A DNA stretch of 64,000 bases from NCBI RefSeq assembly GCF_003932785.1, contig NZ_RQYT01000001.1, forward strand, positions 186,001 through 250,000, read 5' to 3'. This DNA comes from Arachnia propionica. Lineage in GTDB: Bacteria > Actinomycetota > Actinomycetes > Propionibacteriales > Propionibacteriaceae. The notes under the pieces are model-generated. The model saw only the letters and a program-made list of their open reading frames with translations. It was not told the origin of the DNA and searched no databases. Of this stretch, positions 10,691-20,857 are shown piece by piece (the first letter of the stretch is position 1; every line of letters starts with the position of its first letter). A program made the translations under genes and the position numbers.

Positions 10691-13207
10691 ATGACCACTT
10701 GGCGCACTCTGACCGGTTCCGCACTGGCCCTGACCCTGGTCTGCCTCCCCGGGACCCTGCTCCCCGCCACCGCCGCCCCCGCCACGGATGTCATGATCAG
10801 CGTCTACGTCGAGGGATCCAGCAACAACAAGGCCGTTGAGCTGCACAACCCGACGGCCGCACCGATCCAGCTGGGCGGCTACGAACTGGCCCTGTTCAGC
10901 AACGGGGCGGACACGTCCCGCAGCCGGCTCGACCTCGCCCCGTTCACGATCCCGGCGGGAGGCCACCTCCTCGTGGCCCATCCCAAGGCCTCGCCCGAGT
11001 TGACGGGCATGGCTGCTGTCACGAACAACGTCGTCTCCTTCAACGGCGACGACGCCCTCACCCTGAGTCGCGACGGCCGGGTCATCGACTCGCTCGGTCA
11101 GGTCGGTCACGACCCCGGCTCCGCATGGCAGAGCGGCGGCATCTCGACGAAGGACATGACGCTGACCAAGCGGGGCTGCACGGTCGACACCGACCCCGGT
11201 GACACCTACGACCCTGCCGTCGACTTCAGCGCGACGGCCATCGACGACCTCGCCACCCTGGGGACGTTCACGTGCACGGCCGACCCACAGCCCCAGCCCC
11301 CGGCTCCCCCGGCCGGACCGGACGTGATCCGCATCGGCGCCGTCCAGGGGCCCGGTGACCAGTCCCCGCTCGTGGGCACCAAGGTCGTCGTGGAGGGGAT
11401 CGTCGTCGGCGACTTCCAGGGCGAGGGCCAGTTCAACGGCGTCCACATCCAGGACCAGGGGGACGGCGACGACGCCACGAGCGACGGCATCTTCGTCCAT
11501 GGCCGCGGCATCGGTGACGTCGCGGTCGGGGATGTCATCCGCGTCGAGGGCACCGTCTCCGAGTTCAAGGGGCAGACCCAGATCACCCCCGGTACGGTGA
11601 CTCCGATCACCACCTCCTCCCTCACGATGCCCACCCCCAGGGAGCTCGCCCTCCCGCTGGCCGACGCCGAACGGTATGAGGGGATGCTCGTGACCTTCCC
11701 GGCCGCCCTCACCATCGTGGAGTACTTCAACTACGACCGATTCGGCGAGATCGTCTACGCACCGGAGCGGCAGTGGACCCCGACCGGCATCGCCGCCCCG
11801 GGCGACGAGGCGCGCGCCGTGGCCGAGCGGAACAAGGCCGCCCGCCTCGTCGTCGACGACGGTCGAGGGGTCCAGAACCCCTCGCCGGCCATCCACCCCG
11901 ACGGCACGCCGCTCACCGCGGACCACCACTTCCGTGGTGGCGACCAGGTGGCGGGTCTGACCGGGGTCATGACCTTCATGAACAACACCTACAAGTTGCA
12001 GCCGACGAAGGGCGCCACCCACACCGTGGTGAACCCGCGGCCCGCCGTCCCGGCCAAGCAGGGCGATCTGCGGCTGGCCTCCTTCAACGTGCTGAACTAC
12101 TTCACCACCCTCACCTCCGACAACGCCAAGGCGCGCGGTGCGGACACGCCCGAGGAGTTCCAGCGGCAGAAGGCGAAGATCGTGGCCGCCATGACCGAGA
12201 TCGACGCCGACGTGTTCGGGCTCATGGAGATCGAGAACAACGGCACCGCCGTGGACGACCTCGTGGCCGCCCTCAACGAGAAGGCCGGCGCCGGCACCTT
12301 CGCCGCCGTCAACACCGGCATCGTCGGCGGGGATGCCATCTTCCAGGCCTTCGTGTACAAGCCGGCCACCGTGGCACCGGTCGGGGCGTTCGCGACCCTC
12401 GACTTCGCCGACGGGAAGAACCGGCACTCCCTCACCCAGACCTTCCGGCACCTGGGCTCCGGCGAGTTGGTGACCGTGAGCGTCAACCACCTCAAGTCCA
12501 AGGGCTCCGCCTGCGACGGCGACCCGGACCAGGGCGATGGTCAGGGCAACTGCAACCGGACGAGGACCAGGGCCGCGACTCAGCTCGCCGAGTGGCTGCG
12601 CGGGGATCCCACCGGCCAGGGCGCGGCGCGCACGGTCATCATCGGTGACCTCAACTCCTACGACCGCGAGGACCCGATCCAGGCCCTCGTCGCCGCCGGG
12701 TTCCAGGACATGGAGAAGAGGTTCAGCGGCGAGAACGCCTACTCGTACGTGTTCGATGGAATGGCCGGGTACCTCGACCACGCCCTGGCGAACGAGGCCG
12801 CCGCCGCGTCGATCGTCGACACCCGGTCGTGGCACATCAACGCCGACGAGTCGGACATCTTCGACTACGACATGAGCTTCAAGAAGCCCGCCGAGGCGGC
12901 CCTGTTCACCCCCACCCCGTTCCGCTCCTCCGACCATGATCCGATCATCGTGAGTCTGCAACTGGGCGCCCCCATCGCGCCGACGCCGCCCGCCTCGCCG
13001 AGCCCGGCCCCTCAGCCCAGCGTGCCGACCCCGTCGTCGCCCGCCCCGACGGCATCGCCGTCGGCCGCCACCCCCACCACGGCACCGACGACCATCCCGA
13101 CGGCTGCGCCCAGCGGCCAGCCGACGGGTGCAGGAACCACCCCGACGGCGCGCCCCACCCACCCGCACACCAGGCCGGGGCTGCCGCGCACGGGAGGCTC
13201 AGCGTAG
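10691..13207 (+). CDS. Secreted LTD/endonuclease-exonuclease-phosphatase family nuclease, ExeM/NucH-like
   Basis: An 838-residue secreted protein. Order seen: signal peptide (1 to about 29); lamin-tail-like domain with VEGSSNNKAVELHNP (about 33-150); an OB-fold-like segment with VVVEGIVVGDFQGEGQF (about 225-330); an EEP catalytic domain from LRLASFNVLNYF to RSSDHDPIIV (about 460-755), with MEIENNG, VIIGDLNSYDRED and YLDHALANE as metal and catalytic loops; a Pro/Thr/Ser spacer; and LPRTGGSA as the last eight residues. Known relatives (ExeM, NucH) degrade extracellular DNA. LPRTG matches a sortase recognition pentapeptide, but the hydrophobic helix and basic tail that should follow are absent, so covalent wall anchoring is doubtful. 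Confidence 0.9.
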   Translation: MTTWRTLTGSALALTLVCLPGTLLPATAAPATDVMISVYVEGSSNNKAVELHNPTAAPIQLGGYELALFSNGADTSRSRLDLAPFTIPAGGHLLVAHPKASPELTGMAAVTNNVVSFNGDDALTLSRDGRVIDSLGQVGHDPGSAWQSGGISTKDMTLTKRGCTVDTDPGDTYDPAVDFSATAIDDLATLGTFTCTADPQPQPPAPPAGPDVIRIGAVQGPGDQSPLVGTKVVVEGIVVGDFQGEGQFNGVHIQDQGDGDDATSDGIFVHGRGIGDVAVGDVIRVEGTVSEFKGQTQITPGTVTPITTSSLTMPTPRELALPLADAERYEGMLVTFPAALTIVEYFNYDRFGEIVYAPERQWTPTGIAAPGDEARAVAERNKAARLVVDDGRGVQNPSPAIHPDGTPLTADHHFRGGDQVAGLTGVMTFMNNTYKLQPTKGATHTVVNPRPAVPAKQGDLRLASFNVLNYFTTLTSDNAKARGADTPEEFQRQKAKIVAAMTEIDADVFGLMEIENNGTAVDDLVAALNEKAGAGTFAAVNTGIVGGDAIFQAFVYKPATVAPVGAFATLDFADGKNRHSLTQTFRHLGSGELVTVSVNHLKSKGSACDGDPDQGDGQGNCNRTRTRAATQLAEWLRGDPTGQGAARTVIIGDLNSYDREDPIQALVAAGFQDMEKRFSGENAYSYVFDGMAGYLDHALANEAAAASIVDTRSWHINADESDIFDYDMSFKKPAEAALFTPTPFRSSDHDPIIVSLQLGAPIAPTPPASPSPAPQPSVPTPSSPAPTASPSAATPTTAPTTIPTAAPSGQPTGAGTTPTARPTHPHTRPGLPRTGGSA

Positions 13208-13987
13208 GGAATGGGCGAAGATGGCGGCGGCAGCGGCCACGTTGAGGGAGTCCACGCCCGCCGCCATCTGGATGGTGAGGGTCACGTCCGCATGGGCGAG
13301 CCATTCGCGGCTCAGACCGTGCCCCTCCGAACCGAGCATCAGTGCCAGCCGCTCCGGGGCCCGGTAGTCGGTCAGCTCCACGGCATCCGGCGCGAGAGCG
13401 GTCGCGGCGAGGGTGAAGCCATGGTCCCGCAGCTGCTGCAGCTCGCTGGCGGGATCGGTCATGCGACGCCATCCGATCTGGAAGCAGGTCCCCATGCTGG
13501 CCTTGATGGCCCGGCGGTACAGGGGGTCGGCGCCGTCGGGGGAGATGAGGACCGCATCCCACCCGAGGGCGGCGGCGACGCGGATGATGGATCCGGTGTT
13601 GGCGTGGTCAACGAGGCCCTCGCAGATCAGGACGCGGCGCGCATCGAGCACCTGGGGCCACGGCGTCTCGTCGGGACGTTCGAAGGCGGCGAGGGCCCCG
13701 CGATGGACGTGGAATCCGCTGACGGTCTCGATGAGCGACTCGCTCGCGACGAGGCAGGGAACCTCCGGCGTGGCGGCCAGGATGTCGTCGAGCCCGGGTA
13801 GCCAGCGCGGGGCCAGGAGGAAGGAGCGGGGTCGACACCCCGCCTCGAAGGCCCGGCGGATGATCTTCTCCCCCTCGGCGATGAAGATGCCCCGCTCCCC
13901 CTCGAGACGGCGACGCAGCTGCGAATCCCGGAGCGCCACGTAGTCCCGCAGTTCCGGGACCTCGGTGGCGGAGATGTCGATGCGCAT
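13199..13987 (-). CDS. TrmH/SpoU family RNA 2'-O-ribose methyltransferase
   Basis: SAM-dependent, trefoil-knot RNA methyltransferase of 262 residues. The three SPOUT motifs are visible: NTGSIIRVAAALG (about 120-132), LMLGSEGHGLS (about 210-220) and AGVDSLNVAAAAAIF near the C-terminus. The N-terminal 90 residues resemble the L30e-like substrate-binding domain of this family. The target (23S rRNA or tRNA) cannot be told from sequence. The ATG at 13987 fits the family start; a far longer in-frame extension runs antisense through the next gene and is rejected. Its 3' end overlaps the end of the convergent nuclease gene by nine bases. Confidence 0.9.
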   Translation of the reverse strand: MRIDISATEVPELRDYVALRDSQLRRRLEGERGIFIAEGEKIIRRAFEAGCRPRSFLLAPRWLPGLDDILAATPEVPCLVASESLIETVSGFHVHRGALAAFERPDETPWPQVLDARRVLICEGLVDHANTGSIIRVAAALGWDAVLISPDGADPLYRRAIKASMGTCFQIGWRRMTDPASELQQLRDHGFTLAATALAPDAVELTDYRAPERLALMLGSEGHGLSREWLAHADVTLTIQMAAGVDSLNVAAAAAIFAHSLR

Positions 13988-14035
13988 GGCAGGCACCCTA
14001 GCGGCCGTGATCCTGCTTGTCGCTACCCTCATCGC

Positions 14036-15211
14036 GTGCTGCGCGCCGTCGTCTCCATCCTGCTGGGTCTGGTCTCCGTCCTGTCCCTCGGTCATGTGGC
14101 CGCTGCGACACTCCCGGGACTCCGTGACGAGCAGGTGGTGATGCAGCAGTTGGCCTGGCTGCGGCAGGTGGTGCCGTCGAGTGCTGGCGGGATGCAGTCG
14201 TTGTTCCCTGAGGGGGAGTTCTTCACCTGGGCGCTGACGGGGCTGACCGCCGGGGCACTGGCCCGCCAGGGGATCTCGCGGGAGGAGAACCTCGCCGTGC
14301 TGGAACAGGCGATCGAGGCCACGGGACGCGCCGAGGTGACCCGACGTTTCGGGAGGCACCCGGAGCCGCTCCCCCACGGGGCCTTCCTGCACGGCTGGCG
14401 GCTGCTGCTCCTGGTCGACCGGGCTGCCCTCACCGGGATGGCCGAACACCGGGAGGAGGTGACGGCGCAGGCGGAGGCCATCGTCGCGGCGTTGGAGGCC
14501 GACCCGTTCCCAACGTCCTACCCCGGCCAGGCCTGGCCCTGCGACATCGTGGTGGCCCTGGCCGCGGCACACCGCGCCCATGACCTGGCCCCCATCGCCG
14601 GGCTGCCGGAGGTCACCCGGCGTTGGTTCGAGGCCTCCCGGAGCCAACGGGACCCGGACACGGGCCTGCTGGTCCACCGGGTCGGCGAAACTCGGGCCCG
14701 CGGCACCTCCCAGGTCATCATCCAGACCTTCCTCCCGGACATCGATCCGGAGGTGGCGCTGACGGAGTGGCGGGTCTTCAAGGAGCACTTCGTGACCTCG
14801 CGGCTCGGGCTGGTGGGCGTGCTCGAGTACCCGGAGGGCCACGACGGGGACGGCGACGTCGACTCCGGGCCCCTCATCATGGGTGTGTCGGCGAGTGCCT
14901 CGGCGGTGGCGCTCGCCGCCGCCCGACGCCACGGCGACCTCCGCCTGGCGACAGCCCTCGACCGGGAGGCCGATCTCCTCGGGATGCCGCTGCCGCTTCC
15001 CGGGGGCCGCGGCCACGCATTCGGGTTGTTGCCCGTCGGGGACGCATTCCTCGCCTGGGCGCGGAGCACGGAGCTGGGTCCCGAACTGGGCGACGACGCC
15101 CCGGAACCGTGGTGGTGGCTCTTCTGGGTGTTGGCCCTGGTCCCGGCGACCATCGCGACGGGCCTGCAGATTTCACGTCGACGCCCCCGGGCCGAGAGGA
15201 TGGGGTCATGA
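14036..15211 (+). CDS. Unknown secreted/membrane-anchored helical protein
   Basis: I do not recognise this 391-residue protein with certainty. It has an N-terminal signal-like segment (VVSILLGLVSVLSLGHVAAA). A long region of repeated amphipathic helices includes QAWPCDIVVALAAAHRAH. The C-terminus has one hydrophobic helix (WWWLFWVLALVPATIATGL) followed by SRRRPR, a stop-transfer pattern. Spaced helices with WPCD suggest an alpha/alpha-toroid of the linalool-dehydratase-like or glycosidase-like kind, placed outside the cell; that is inference. GTG start. Its stop overlaps the start of the downstream double hydrolase (ATGA), so the two are made together. Confidence 0.75.
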   Translation: MLRAVVSILLGLVSVLSLGHVAAATLPGLRDEQVVMQQLAWLRQVVPSSAGGMQSLFPEGEFFTWALTGLTAGALARQGISREENLAVLEQAIEATGRAEVTRRFGRHPEPLPHGAFLHGWRLLLLVDRAALTGMAEHREEVTAQAEAIVAALEADPFPTSYPGQAWPCDIVVALAAAHRAHDLAPIAGLPEVTRRWFEASRSQRDPDTGLLVHRVGETRARGTSQVIIQTFLPDIDPEVALTEWRVFKEHFVTSRLGLVGVLEYPEGHDGDGDVDSGPLIMGVSASASAVALAAARRHGDLRLATALDREADLLGMPLPLPGGRGHAFGLLPVGDAFLAWARSTELGPELGDDAPEPWWWLFWVLALVPATIATGLQISRRRPRAERMGS

Positions 15212-16611
15212 GGACACGGGTGTTGGAGATCGACGGCCTCCAGGTGGTGGCGCGCGTACACGGATCCGGAGAACGCAGCTTCGTGCTCGTGCACGGGCTC
15301 GGCATGTCGTCGTACTACTTCCGTCCCCTCGCGGAGCGACTGGCCCGGTACGGCACCGCTGTCTCACTGAATCTGCCGGGCTTCGGCCCGACCCGGGACC
15401 CCGACCGGAGGTTGCGCATCGCCCAATTCGCGCGGGTGGCGCTCCGGGCGACGGAGCGGCTCGGGATCGGCCCGGCGGTGTGGGTCGGCCACTCGATGGG
15501 AACCCAGATCGTCACGGACGTGGCCCGCCAGGACCCGTCGGCCGTGGAGCGGCTGGTGCTGCTGGCCCCTGTCATCAACGAGGAGGAGAGCGGTCTGGGG
15601 CCCGTGGTCCTGCGCTTCACCCAGGCCGCGCTCCACGAGACACCGCCGTCGGTGTTCGCCTCGGCCCGCGCCTTCCTCCGGGCGGGCCCGCGCTACGTCG
15701 CGGAGATGGTCCCGGCCCTGCTCAACTACCCGCTCAGCGCGCGACTCGCGGAGGTCACCCGCCCGGTCACCCTGGTCGTGGGGGAACTGGACGCCCTCAC
15801 CCCGCCGGCGTGGGTGGAGCGGCTGCTGGCCGCCAATCCCGGCGCCACCAGCCACACCATCTTCGGCGCCTCGCACCAGATGATGCACACGCACGCCGAT
15901 GAGACGACGGCGGTGATCGCAGGAGAGGCCACGCCGGCGTGGCGGCCGCGCTGGCGGGGTGTCGTCTCGGAGCTGGCGCACGGGCTGCGGCCGGGCCATC
16001 GGGTCCGCGCCGGTTCGGGCACGGGACGCGTGGTGCTGCTCCTGCCAGGGATGCTGGAGCGTTCCGGCTACCTGTGGCGGCTCGCGAACCACCTGAGCGC
16101 CCGCGGCCACCGGGTCCTGACCGTCCCGGACCTCGGCTGGAATCTCCGCTCCCTCGAACGCGCCGCCGATGCCGCCTTCCGCGCCCTGGGGGACGAGCGG
16201 GACGCCGTCATCGTCGCCCACTCCAAGGGCGGGCTCATCGGCAAACGGATGCTCATCGACGAGCCGGGGCGTCTGGCGGGCATGGTGGCGATCGCGACCC
16301 CGTTCAACGGCTCCGACCTCGCTGCGGGTTTCGCCCGCTCCCCGCTGCTGCGACGCACCCCGCTGGCGTTGTTCGACCCGGCGGGTGCGAAGCTGAAGGC
16401 CCTGACCGCGGCGACCGCCGTCGACCACCGCATCGTCTCCCTGGTGCCGACACGTGACCCGATCATCCCGAACGGGTCGCGTCTCGACGGGGCGACCAAC
16501 GTCGACCTGCCCCAGGTGGGGCACTTCTCCCCCGTCAACGATCCAGCGGTCTGGGATCTGGTGACCCACCACATCGACCTCATGCCGCAGGCGAGGGGGC
16601 TGGACGAGTAG
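15208..16611 (+). CDS. Fusion of two alpha/beta-hydrolase domains
   Basis: A 467-residue cytoplasmic protein holding two complete-looking alpha/beta-hydrolase folds. Domain 1 (about 1-240): oxyanion HGLGM near 29, nucleophile elbow GHSMG with Ser96, acid Asp195 in GELDAL and His223 in GASHQMM. Domain 2 (about 270-460): LLLPGML, nucleophile AHSKGG with Ser339, probable Asp417 in TRDPII and His439 in VGHFS, in the style of PGAP1/lipase-like esterases. A short linker joins them. No signal peptide. Translationally coupled to the membrane protein upstream. The substrate is unknown; a lipid or acyl ester is a reasonable guess. Confidence 0.85.
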   Translation: MRTRVLEIDGLQVVARVHGSGERSFVLVHGLGMSSYYFRPLAERLARYGTAVSLNLPGFGPTRDPDRRLRIAQFARVALRATERLGIGPAVWVGHSMGTQIVTDVARQDPSAVERLVLLAPVINEEESGLGPVVLRFTQAALHETPPSVFASARAFLRAGPRYVAEMVPALLNYPLSARLAEVTRPVTLVVGELDALTPPAWVERLLAANPGATSHTIFGASHQMMHTHADETTAVIAGEATPAWRPRWRGVVSELAHGLRPGHRVRAGSGTGRVVLLLPGMLERSGYLWRLANHLSARGHRVLTVPDLGWNLRSLERAADAAFRALGDERDAVIVAHSKGGLIGKRMLIDEPGRLAGMVAIATPFNGSDLAAGFARSPLLRRTPLALFDPAGAKLKALTAATAVDHRIVSLVPTRDPIIPNGSRLDGATNVDLPQVGHFSPVNDPAVWDLVTHHIDLMPQARGLDE

Positions 16612-16621
16612 TCTCGGCGGG

Positions 16622-17566
16622 GTGTGGAAGCCCAAGGACCCGTTCCTGCTGCTCATCCTGCTGTCGGCCGTCATCGGTTTCGCCCTGCCCGTGACGGGGC
16701 AGGGAGCCGTCGTACTGGCGTGGGTGACGAAGGTCGCGATCTTCCTGCTGTTCCTCGGCTACGGGGCCAGGCTCTCAGCCGCCGAGGCGTGGGCGGGGCT
16801 GAGGCACTGGCGGCTCCACGGCACGATCCTCGCCTGCACCTACGTGCTGTTCCCGCTGATCGGTGTCGTGCTGCTGCACCTGCCCTGGTACGGGCCGGGG
16901 GTGGCGTTGGGGCTGGCCTTCCTGACCCTCGTCCCGTCGACGGTGCAGTCCTCGATCACCTTCACCTCCATCGCGGGCGGCAACGTGGCGGGGGCGATCG
17001 TATCCGCCACGGCGTCGAACCTGCTGGGGGTCGTGCTGACCCCGCTGCTGGTCATGGCGTTGCTGGCCTCCGGCTCCGCCCCGATCGGCTGGGGCGCCTT
17101 CGTGGCGGTGATGATCCAGTTGCTGCTCCCCTTCCTGCTGGGTCAGGCCTCCCGGCCGTGGACCGCCGAGTTCATGGCCAGGCACCGGGCCCGCCTGAAG
17201 TGGCTGGACCAGGGCGTCATCTGTCTCGTCGTGCTCGGCGCCTTCTCCGACTTCCGCGTCACGGGGGTGAGCGTCGGGGTGGGCGAGTTCGTCGTCATGG
17301 TGGCGATCTGCCTCGCCCTCCTGGGGCTGATGCTGCTGGTCACCCGGCAGCTGGCGCGGACGCTGGGGTTCTCCCGCGACGACGAGATCGCGATCGTCTT
17401 CTGCGGCACCAAGAAGTCCCTGGCCACGGGGGTGCCCATGGCCACGGTCCTGTTCGCCGGTCAGGCGGTCGGTCTCATCGTCTTCCCCCTCATGGTGTTC
17501 CACATGTTGCAGCTCATGGCCTGTTCCGTCCTCGCGCAGCGATACGCCCGGCGAAGCGGGCGATGA
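16622..17566 (+). CDS. SLC10A7/bile-acid-sodium-symporter-like membrane transporter
   Basis: A 314-residue integral membrane protein with about ten hydrophobic helices. VPSTVQSSITFTSIAGGN and FCGTKKSLATGVPMA correspond to the two crossover motifs of the SBF_like (SLC10A7/YfeH) branch rather than classical bile-acid transporters. The physiological substrate of bacterial members is not settled. GTG start 10 bases after the hydrolase stop, so probably the third gene of the 14036-17566 transcript. The 3' end overlaps the convergent O-methyltransferase by 53 bases, an unusually long tail overlap. Confidence 0.88.
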   Translation: MWKPKDPFLLLILLSAVIGFALPVTGQGAVVLAWVTKVAIFLLFLGYGARLSAAEAWAGLRHWRLHGTILACTYVLFPLIGVVLLHLPWYGPGVALGLAFLTLVPSTVQSSITFTSIAGGNVAGAIVSATASNLLGVVLTPLLVMALLASGSAPIGWGAFVAVMIQLLLPFLLGQASRPWTAEFMARHRARLKWLDQGVICLVVLGAFSDFRVTGVSVGVGEFVVMVAICLALLGLMLLVTRQLARTLGFSRDDEIAIVFCGTKKSLATGVPMATVLFAGQAVGLIVFPLMVFHMLQLMACSVLAQRYARRSGR

Positions 17567-18260
17567 TGAGCCCGTCCCATCCCTTGACGCCGACGGTCTG
17601 GAGCGCCGTCGCGGTCAACTCGCCCCGTGCGGCGATCGCCTCCACCACGGCGCGCACCCCCTGAACCGAGCGGTCCATCGACCGCTCGTCGGTGACGCCA
17701 CCGTTGCGCACCACGTTGTCGATGACGATGACGGTGCCGGGGCGGGCCAGCCGGAGGGCCGCCTCGAGATAGGTGGGATTGTTGGGCTTGTCCGCGTCGA
17801 TGAAGACGAGGTCGAAGGGCGCAGTGCCCTCCTCGATGAGGATTCGGGCCGACTCGACCGCCGGTCCCTCGAGCACGGTGACCCGGTCCGCGACCCCGGC
17901 CCGCTCGAAGTTGCGTCGGGCCACAGCCGCATTCGTCGCCTCGAGCTCCAGCGTGACCACCTGTCCCTCAGGCCCCACGGCGCGCGCCATCCAGATGGTT
18001 GAGTACCCCGCCAGGGTGCCGAACTCGAGGATCCGTCTCGCCCCGACGATCTCGGCGAGCAGCGCCAGGAAGGCCCCCTGGTTGGGGGCCACCTCGGCGT
18101 GGGGCATGGTGGTGTGCACACCGGACTCCCTGGCGGCGACCAAGGGGGCGTCCTCATGGACCAACGCCTCGGCGAAGTAGTCGTCGACGGCACACCAGGC
18201 CCATGAAGCCGGGTACCGGTGGGCCGGGGTCACGTCGAGGTGCGGATCGGTCTCGTTCAT
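17514..18260 (-). CDS. Class I SAM O-methyltransferase (Methyltransf_3 family)
   Basis: A 248-residue protein of the caffeoyl-CoA/catechol O-methyltransferase type. The SAM-binding loop is LEFGTLAGYSTIWMA (about residue 79), the acidic residue at the end of strand 2 lies in TLELEA, and the metal-binding motif VFIDADKPNN (about 152) is followed by VIVIDNVVRNGGV. These match divalent-cation-dependent small-molecule O-methyltransferases. ATG at 18260. It is transcribed alone, convergent with the SLC10A7-like gene. The natural acceptor is unknown. Confidence 0.88.
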   Translation of the reverse strand: MNETDPHLDVTPAHRYPASWAWCAVDDYFAEALVHEDAPLVAARESGVHTTMPHAEVAPNQGAFLALLAEIVGARRILEFGTLAGYSTIWMARAVGPEGQVVTLELEATNAAVARRNFERAGVADRVTVLEGPAVESARILIEEGTAPFDLVFIDADKPNNPTYLEAALRLARPGTVIVIDNVVRNGGVTDERSMDRSVQGVRAVVEAIAARGELTATALQTVGVKGWDGLIIARFAGRIAARGRNRP

Positions 18261-18523
18261 GAGTTCATCCTGCCACCCGGGCGCCGGGGAGGTCAGCCCT
18301 CGAACTCAGAGGGCACGCGGATGGGCGAATCCACTGCGGTCGCCCCGGTGTCCCCGACTGCGAACCTCCTCGACTGCCACGATCCAGTGCGCTCCTCGTC
18401 GTCCGCCTCGCCAGAAGGCCACCGTGACGATCCTCGTCACGATCCCCCTATCCGCGCACCCTCTTATCCGCCCATCCTGACGCTCCCATGAACCACCGGA
18501 ACGAAACCCAGGACGGTTCAAGA
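18261..18523. other. Non-coding gap between O-methyltransferase and fumC
   Basis: 263 bases with no supportable gene. It contains a small hairpin, GCCCTC paired with GAGGGC around seven bases (18296-18314), just upstream of the methyltransferase start, and the loosely paired TGAACC/GGTTCA (about 18489-18520) after the fumC stop. The latter could be a weak transcription end for fumC. Nothing resembling a tRNA was seen. Confidence 0.4.
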
Positions 18524-19927
<1,404 letters not shown>

Positions 19928-20009
19928 AGGTGCTCCTTCGCTGTCGGACACGACCCTGCGCGAAATCCACAACCAGGACTCCGCTGAATCAGGTCAGGTG
20001 GCCCTAAGC

Positions 20010-20804
20010 CTACTCCCTGGTCGTGGACCGCGCGCTCCACCTGCCGTCCTCGCTGCGGGTCACCGTGAGATCCATCCCGAAGGTGGCGCTGAGGTTGGCG
20101 GCCGTCAGGGTCGCCAGGACGGGACCCGCCGCGACGATGCGGGCATCGGCCATGAGGAGGCAGTGGGTGATCCCATGCGGGATCTCCTCCACGTGATGGG
20201 TCACCATCATCGACGCCGGGGAGCAGGCGTCGAGGAACAGACCCGACAGGGTGTCGACGAGGGATTCGCGCCCGGCGAGGTCGAGCCCGCTGGCCGGTTC
20301 GTCGAGGAGGAGCAGCTCCGGATCCGTCATGAGGGCCCGGGCGATCTGCACCCGCTTGCGCTCCCCCTCCGACAGGGTGCCGAAGGTGCGGTCCGCGAGC
20401 TGGTCCACCCGGAGGTCCGCCAGCAGCTGCCTGGCGCGGTCCTCGTCGGAGGGGTCGTACTCCTCGCGCCAGCGCCCGACGACGGCCCAGGCGGCGGACA
20501 CCACGACGTCGAGGACCCGCTCGTGGGGAGGGATCCGTTCCACCAGCGACGACGAGGTGAGCCCGATCCTCGGCCGGAGCTCGAAGACGTCGACCGTCCC
20601 GAGCACATCGCCGAGCAGGCCGACGACGCCGTCGCTCGGGTACAGGTTTCCCGACAGCACCGACAGCAGCGTGGTCTTCCCCGCCCCGTTGGGGCCGATG
20701 ATGACCCAGCGTTCGCCCTCGTTCACCCGGAGGTCGATGGCCTCCAGCAGGACCGCCTGCCCTCGTCTGACCGTCACACCTGCGAGTTCCGCGACCGCTG
20801 TCAT
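20010..20804 (-). CDS. ABC transporter ATP-binding protein
   Basis: A 264-residue stand-alone nucleotide-binding domain with Walker A IGPNGAGKTTLL (about 35), ABC signature LSEGERKRVQ (about 142) and Walker B LLLLDEPASGLD (about 165), plus the switch histidine in MMVTHHVEE. The signature is LSEGE rather than LSGGQ. No permease lies beside it. The domain resembles YlmA/ModF-like ATPases that lack obvious partners, so its substrate is open. ATG at 20804. It lies downstream of the fabG-fabI pair on the same strand and may be co-transcribed. Confidence 0.87.
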   Translation of the reverse strand: MTAVAELAGVTVRRGQAVLLEAIDLRVNEGERWVIIGPNGAGKTTLLSVLSGNLYPSDGVVGLLGDVLGTVDVFELRPRIGLTSSSLVERIPPHERVLDVVVSAAWAVVGRWREEYDPSDEDRARQLLADLRVDQLADRTFGTLSEGERKRVQIARALMTDPELLLLDEPASGLDLAGRESLVDTLSGLFLDACSPASMMVTHHVEEIPHGITHCLLMADARIVAAGPVLATLTAANLSATFGMDLTVTRSEDGRWSARSTTRE

Positions 20805-20857
20805 GCGGACCACGTTACCGCCCTGTCCGACGGACCGCAGCACGGCACGGCGGTGTC

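Noticed and set aside
10538-13168. An 876-codon open frame on the minus strand across the nuclease gene
   Set aside because: Shadow of the secreted nuclease, whose domains are clear on the plus strand.
18261-18523. Possible tRNA or small RNA in the fumC spacer
   Set aside because: The only stems are six pairs long, with no cloverleaf, anticodon loop or CCA-adjacent acceptor pairing.
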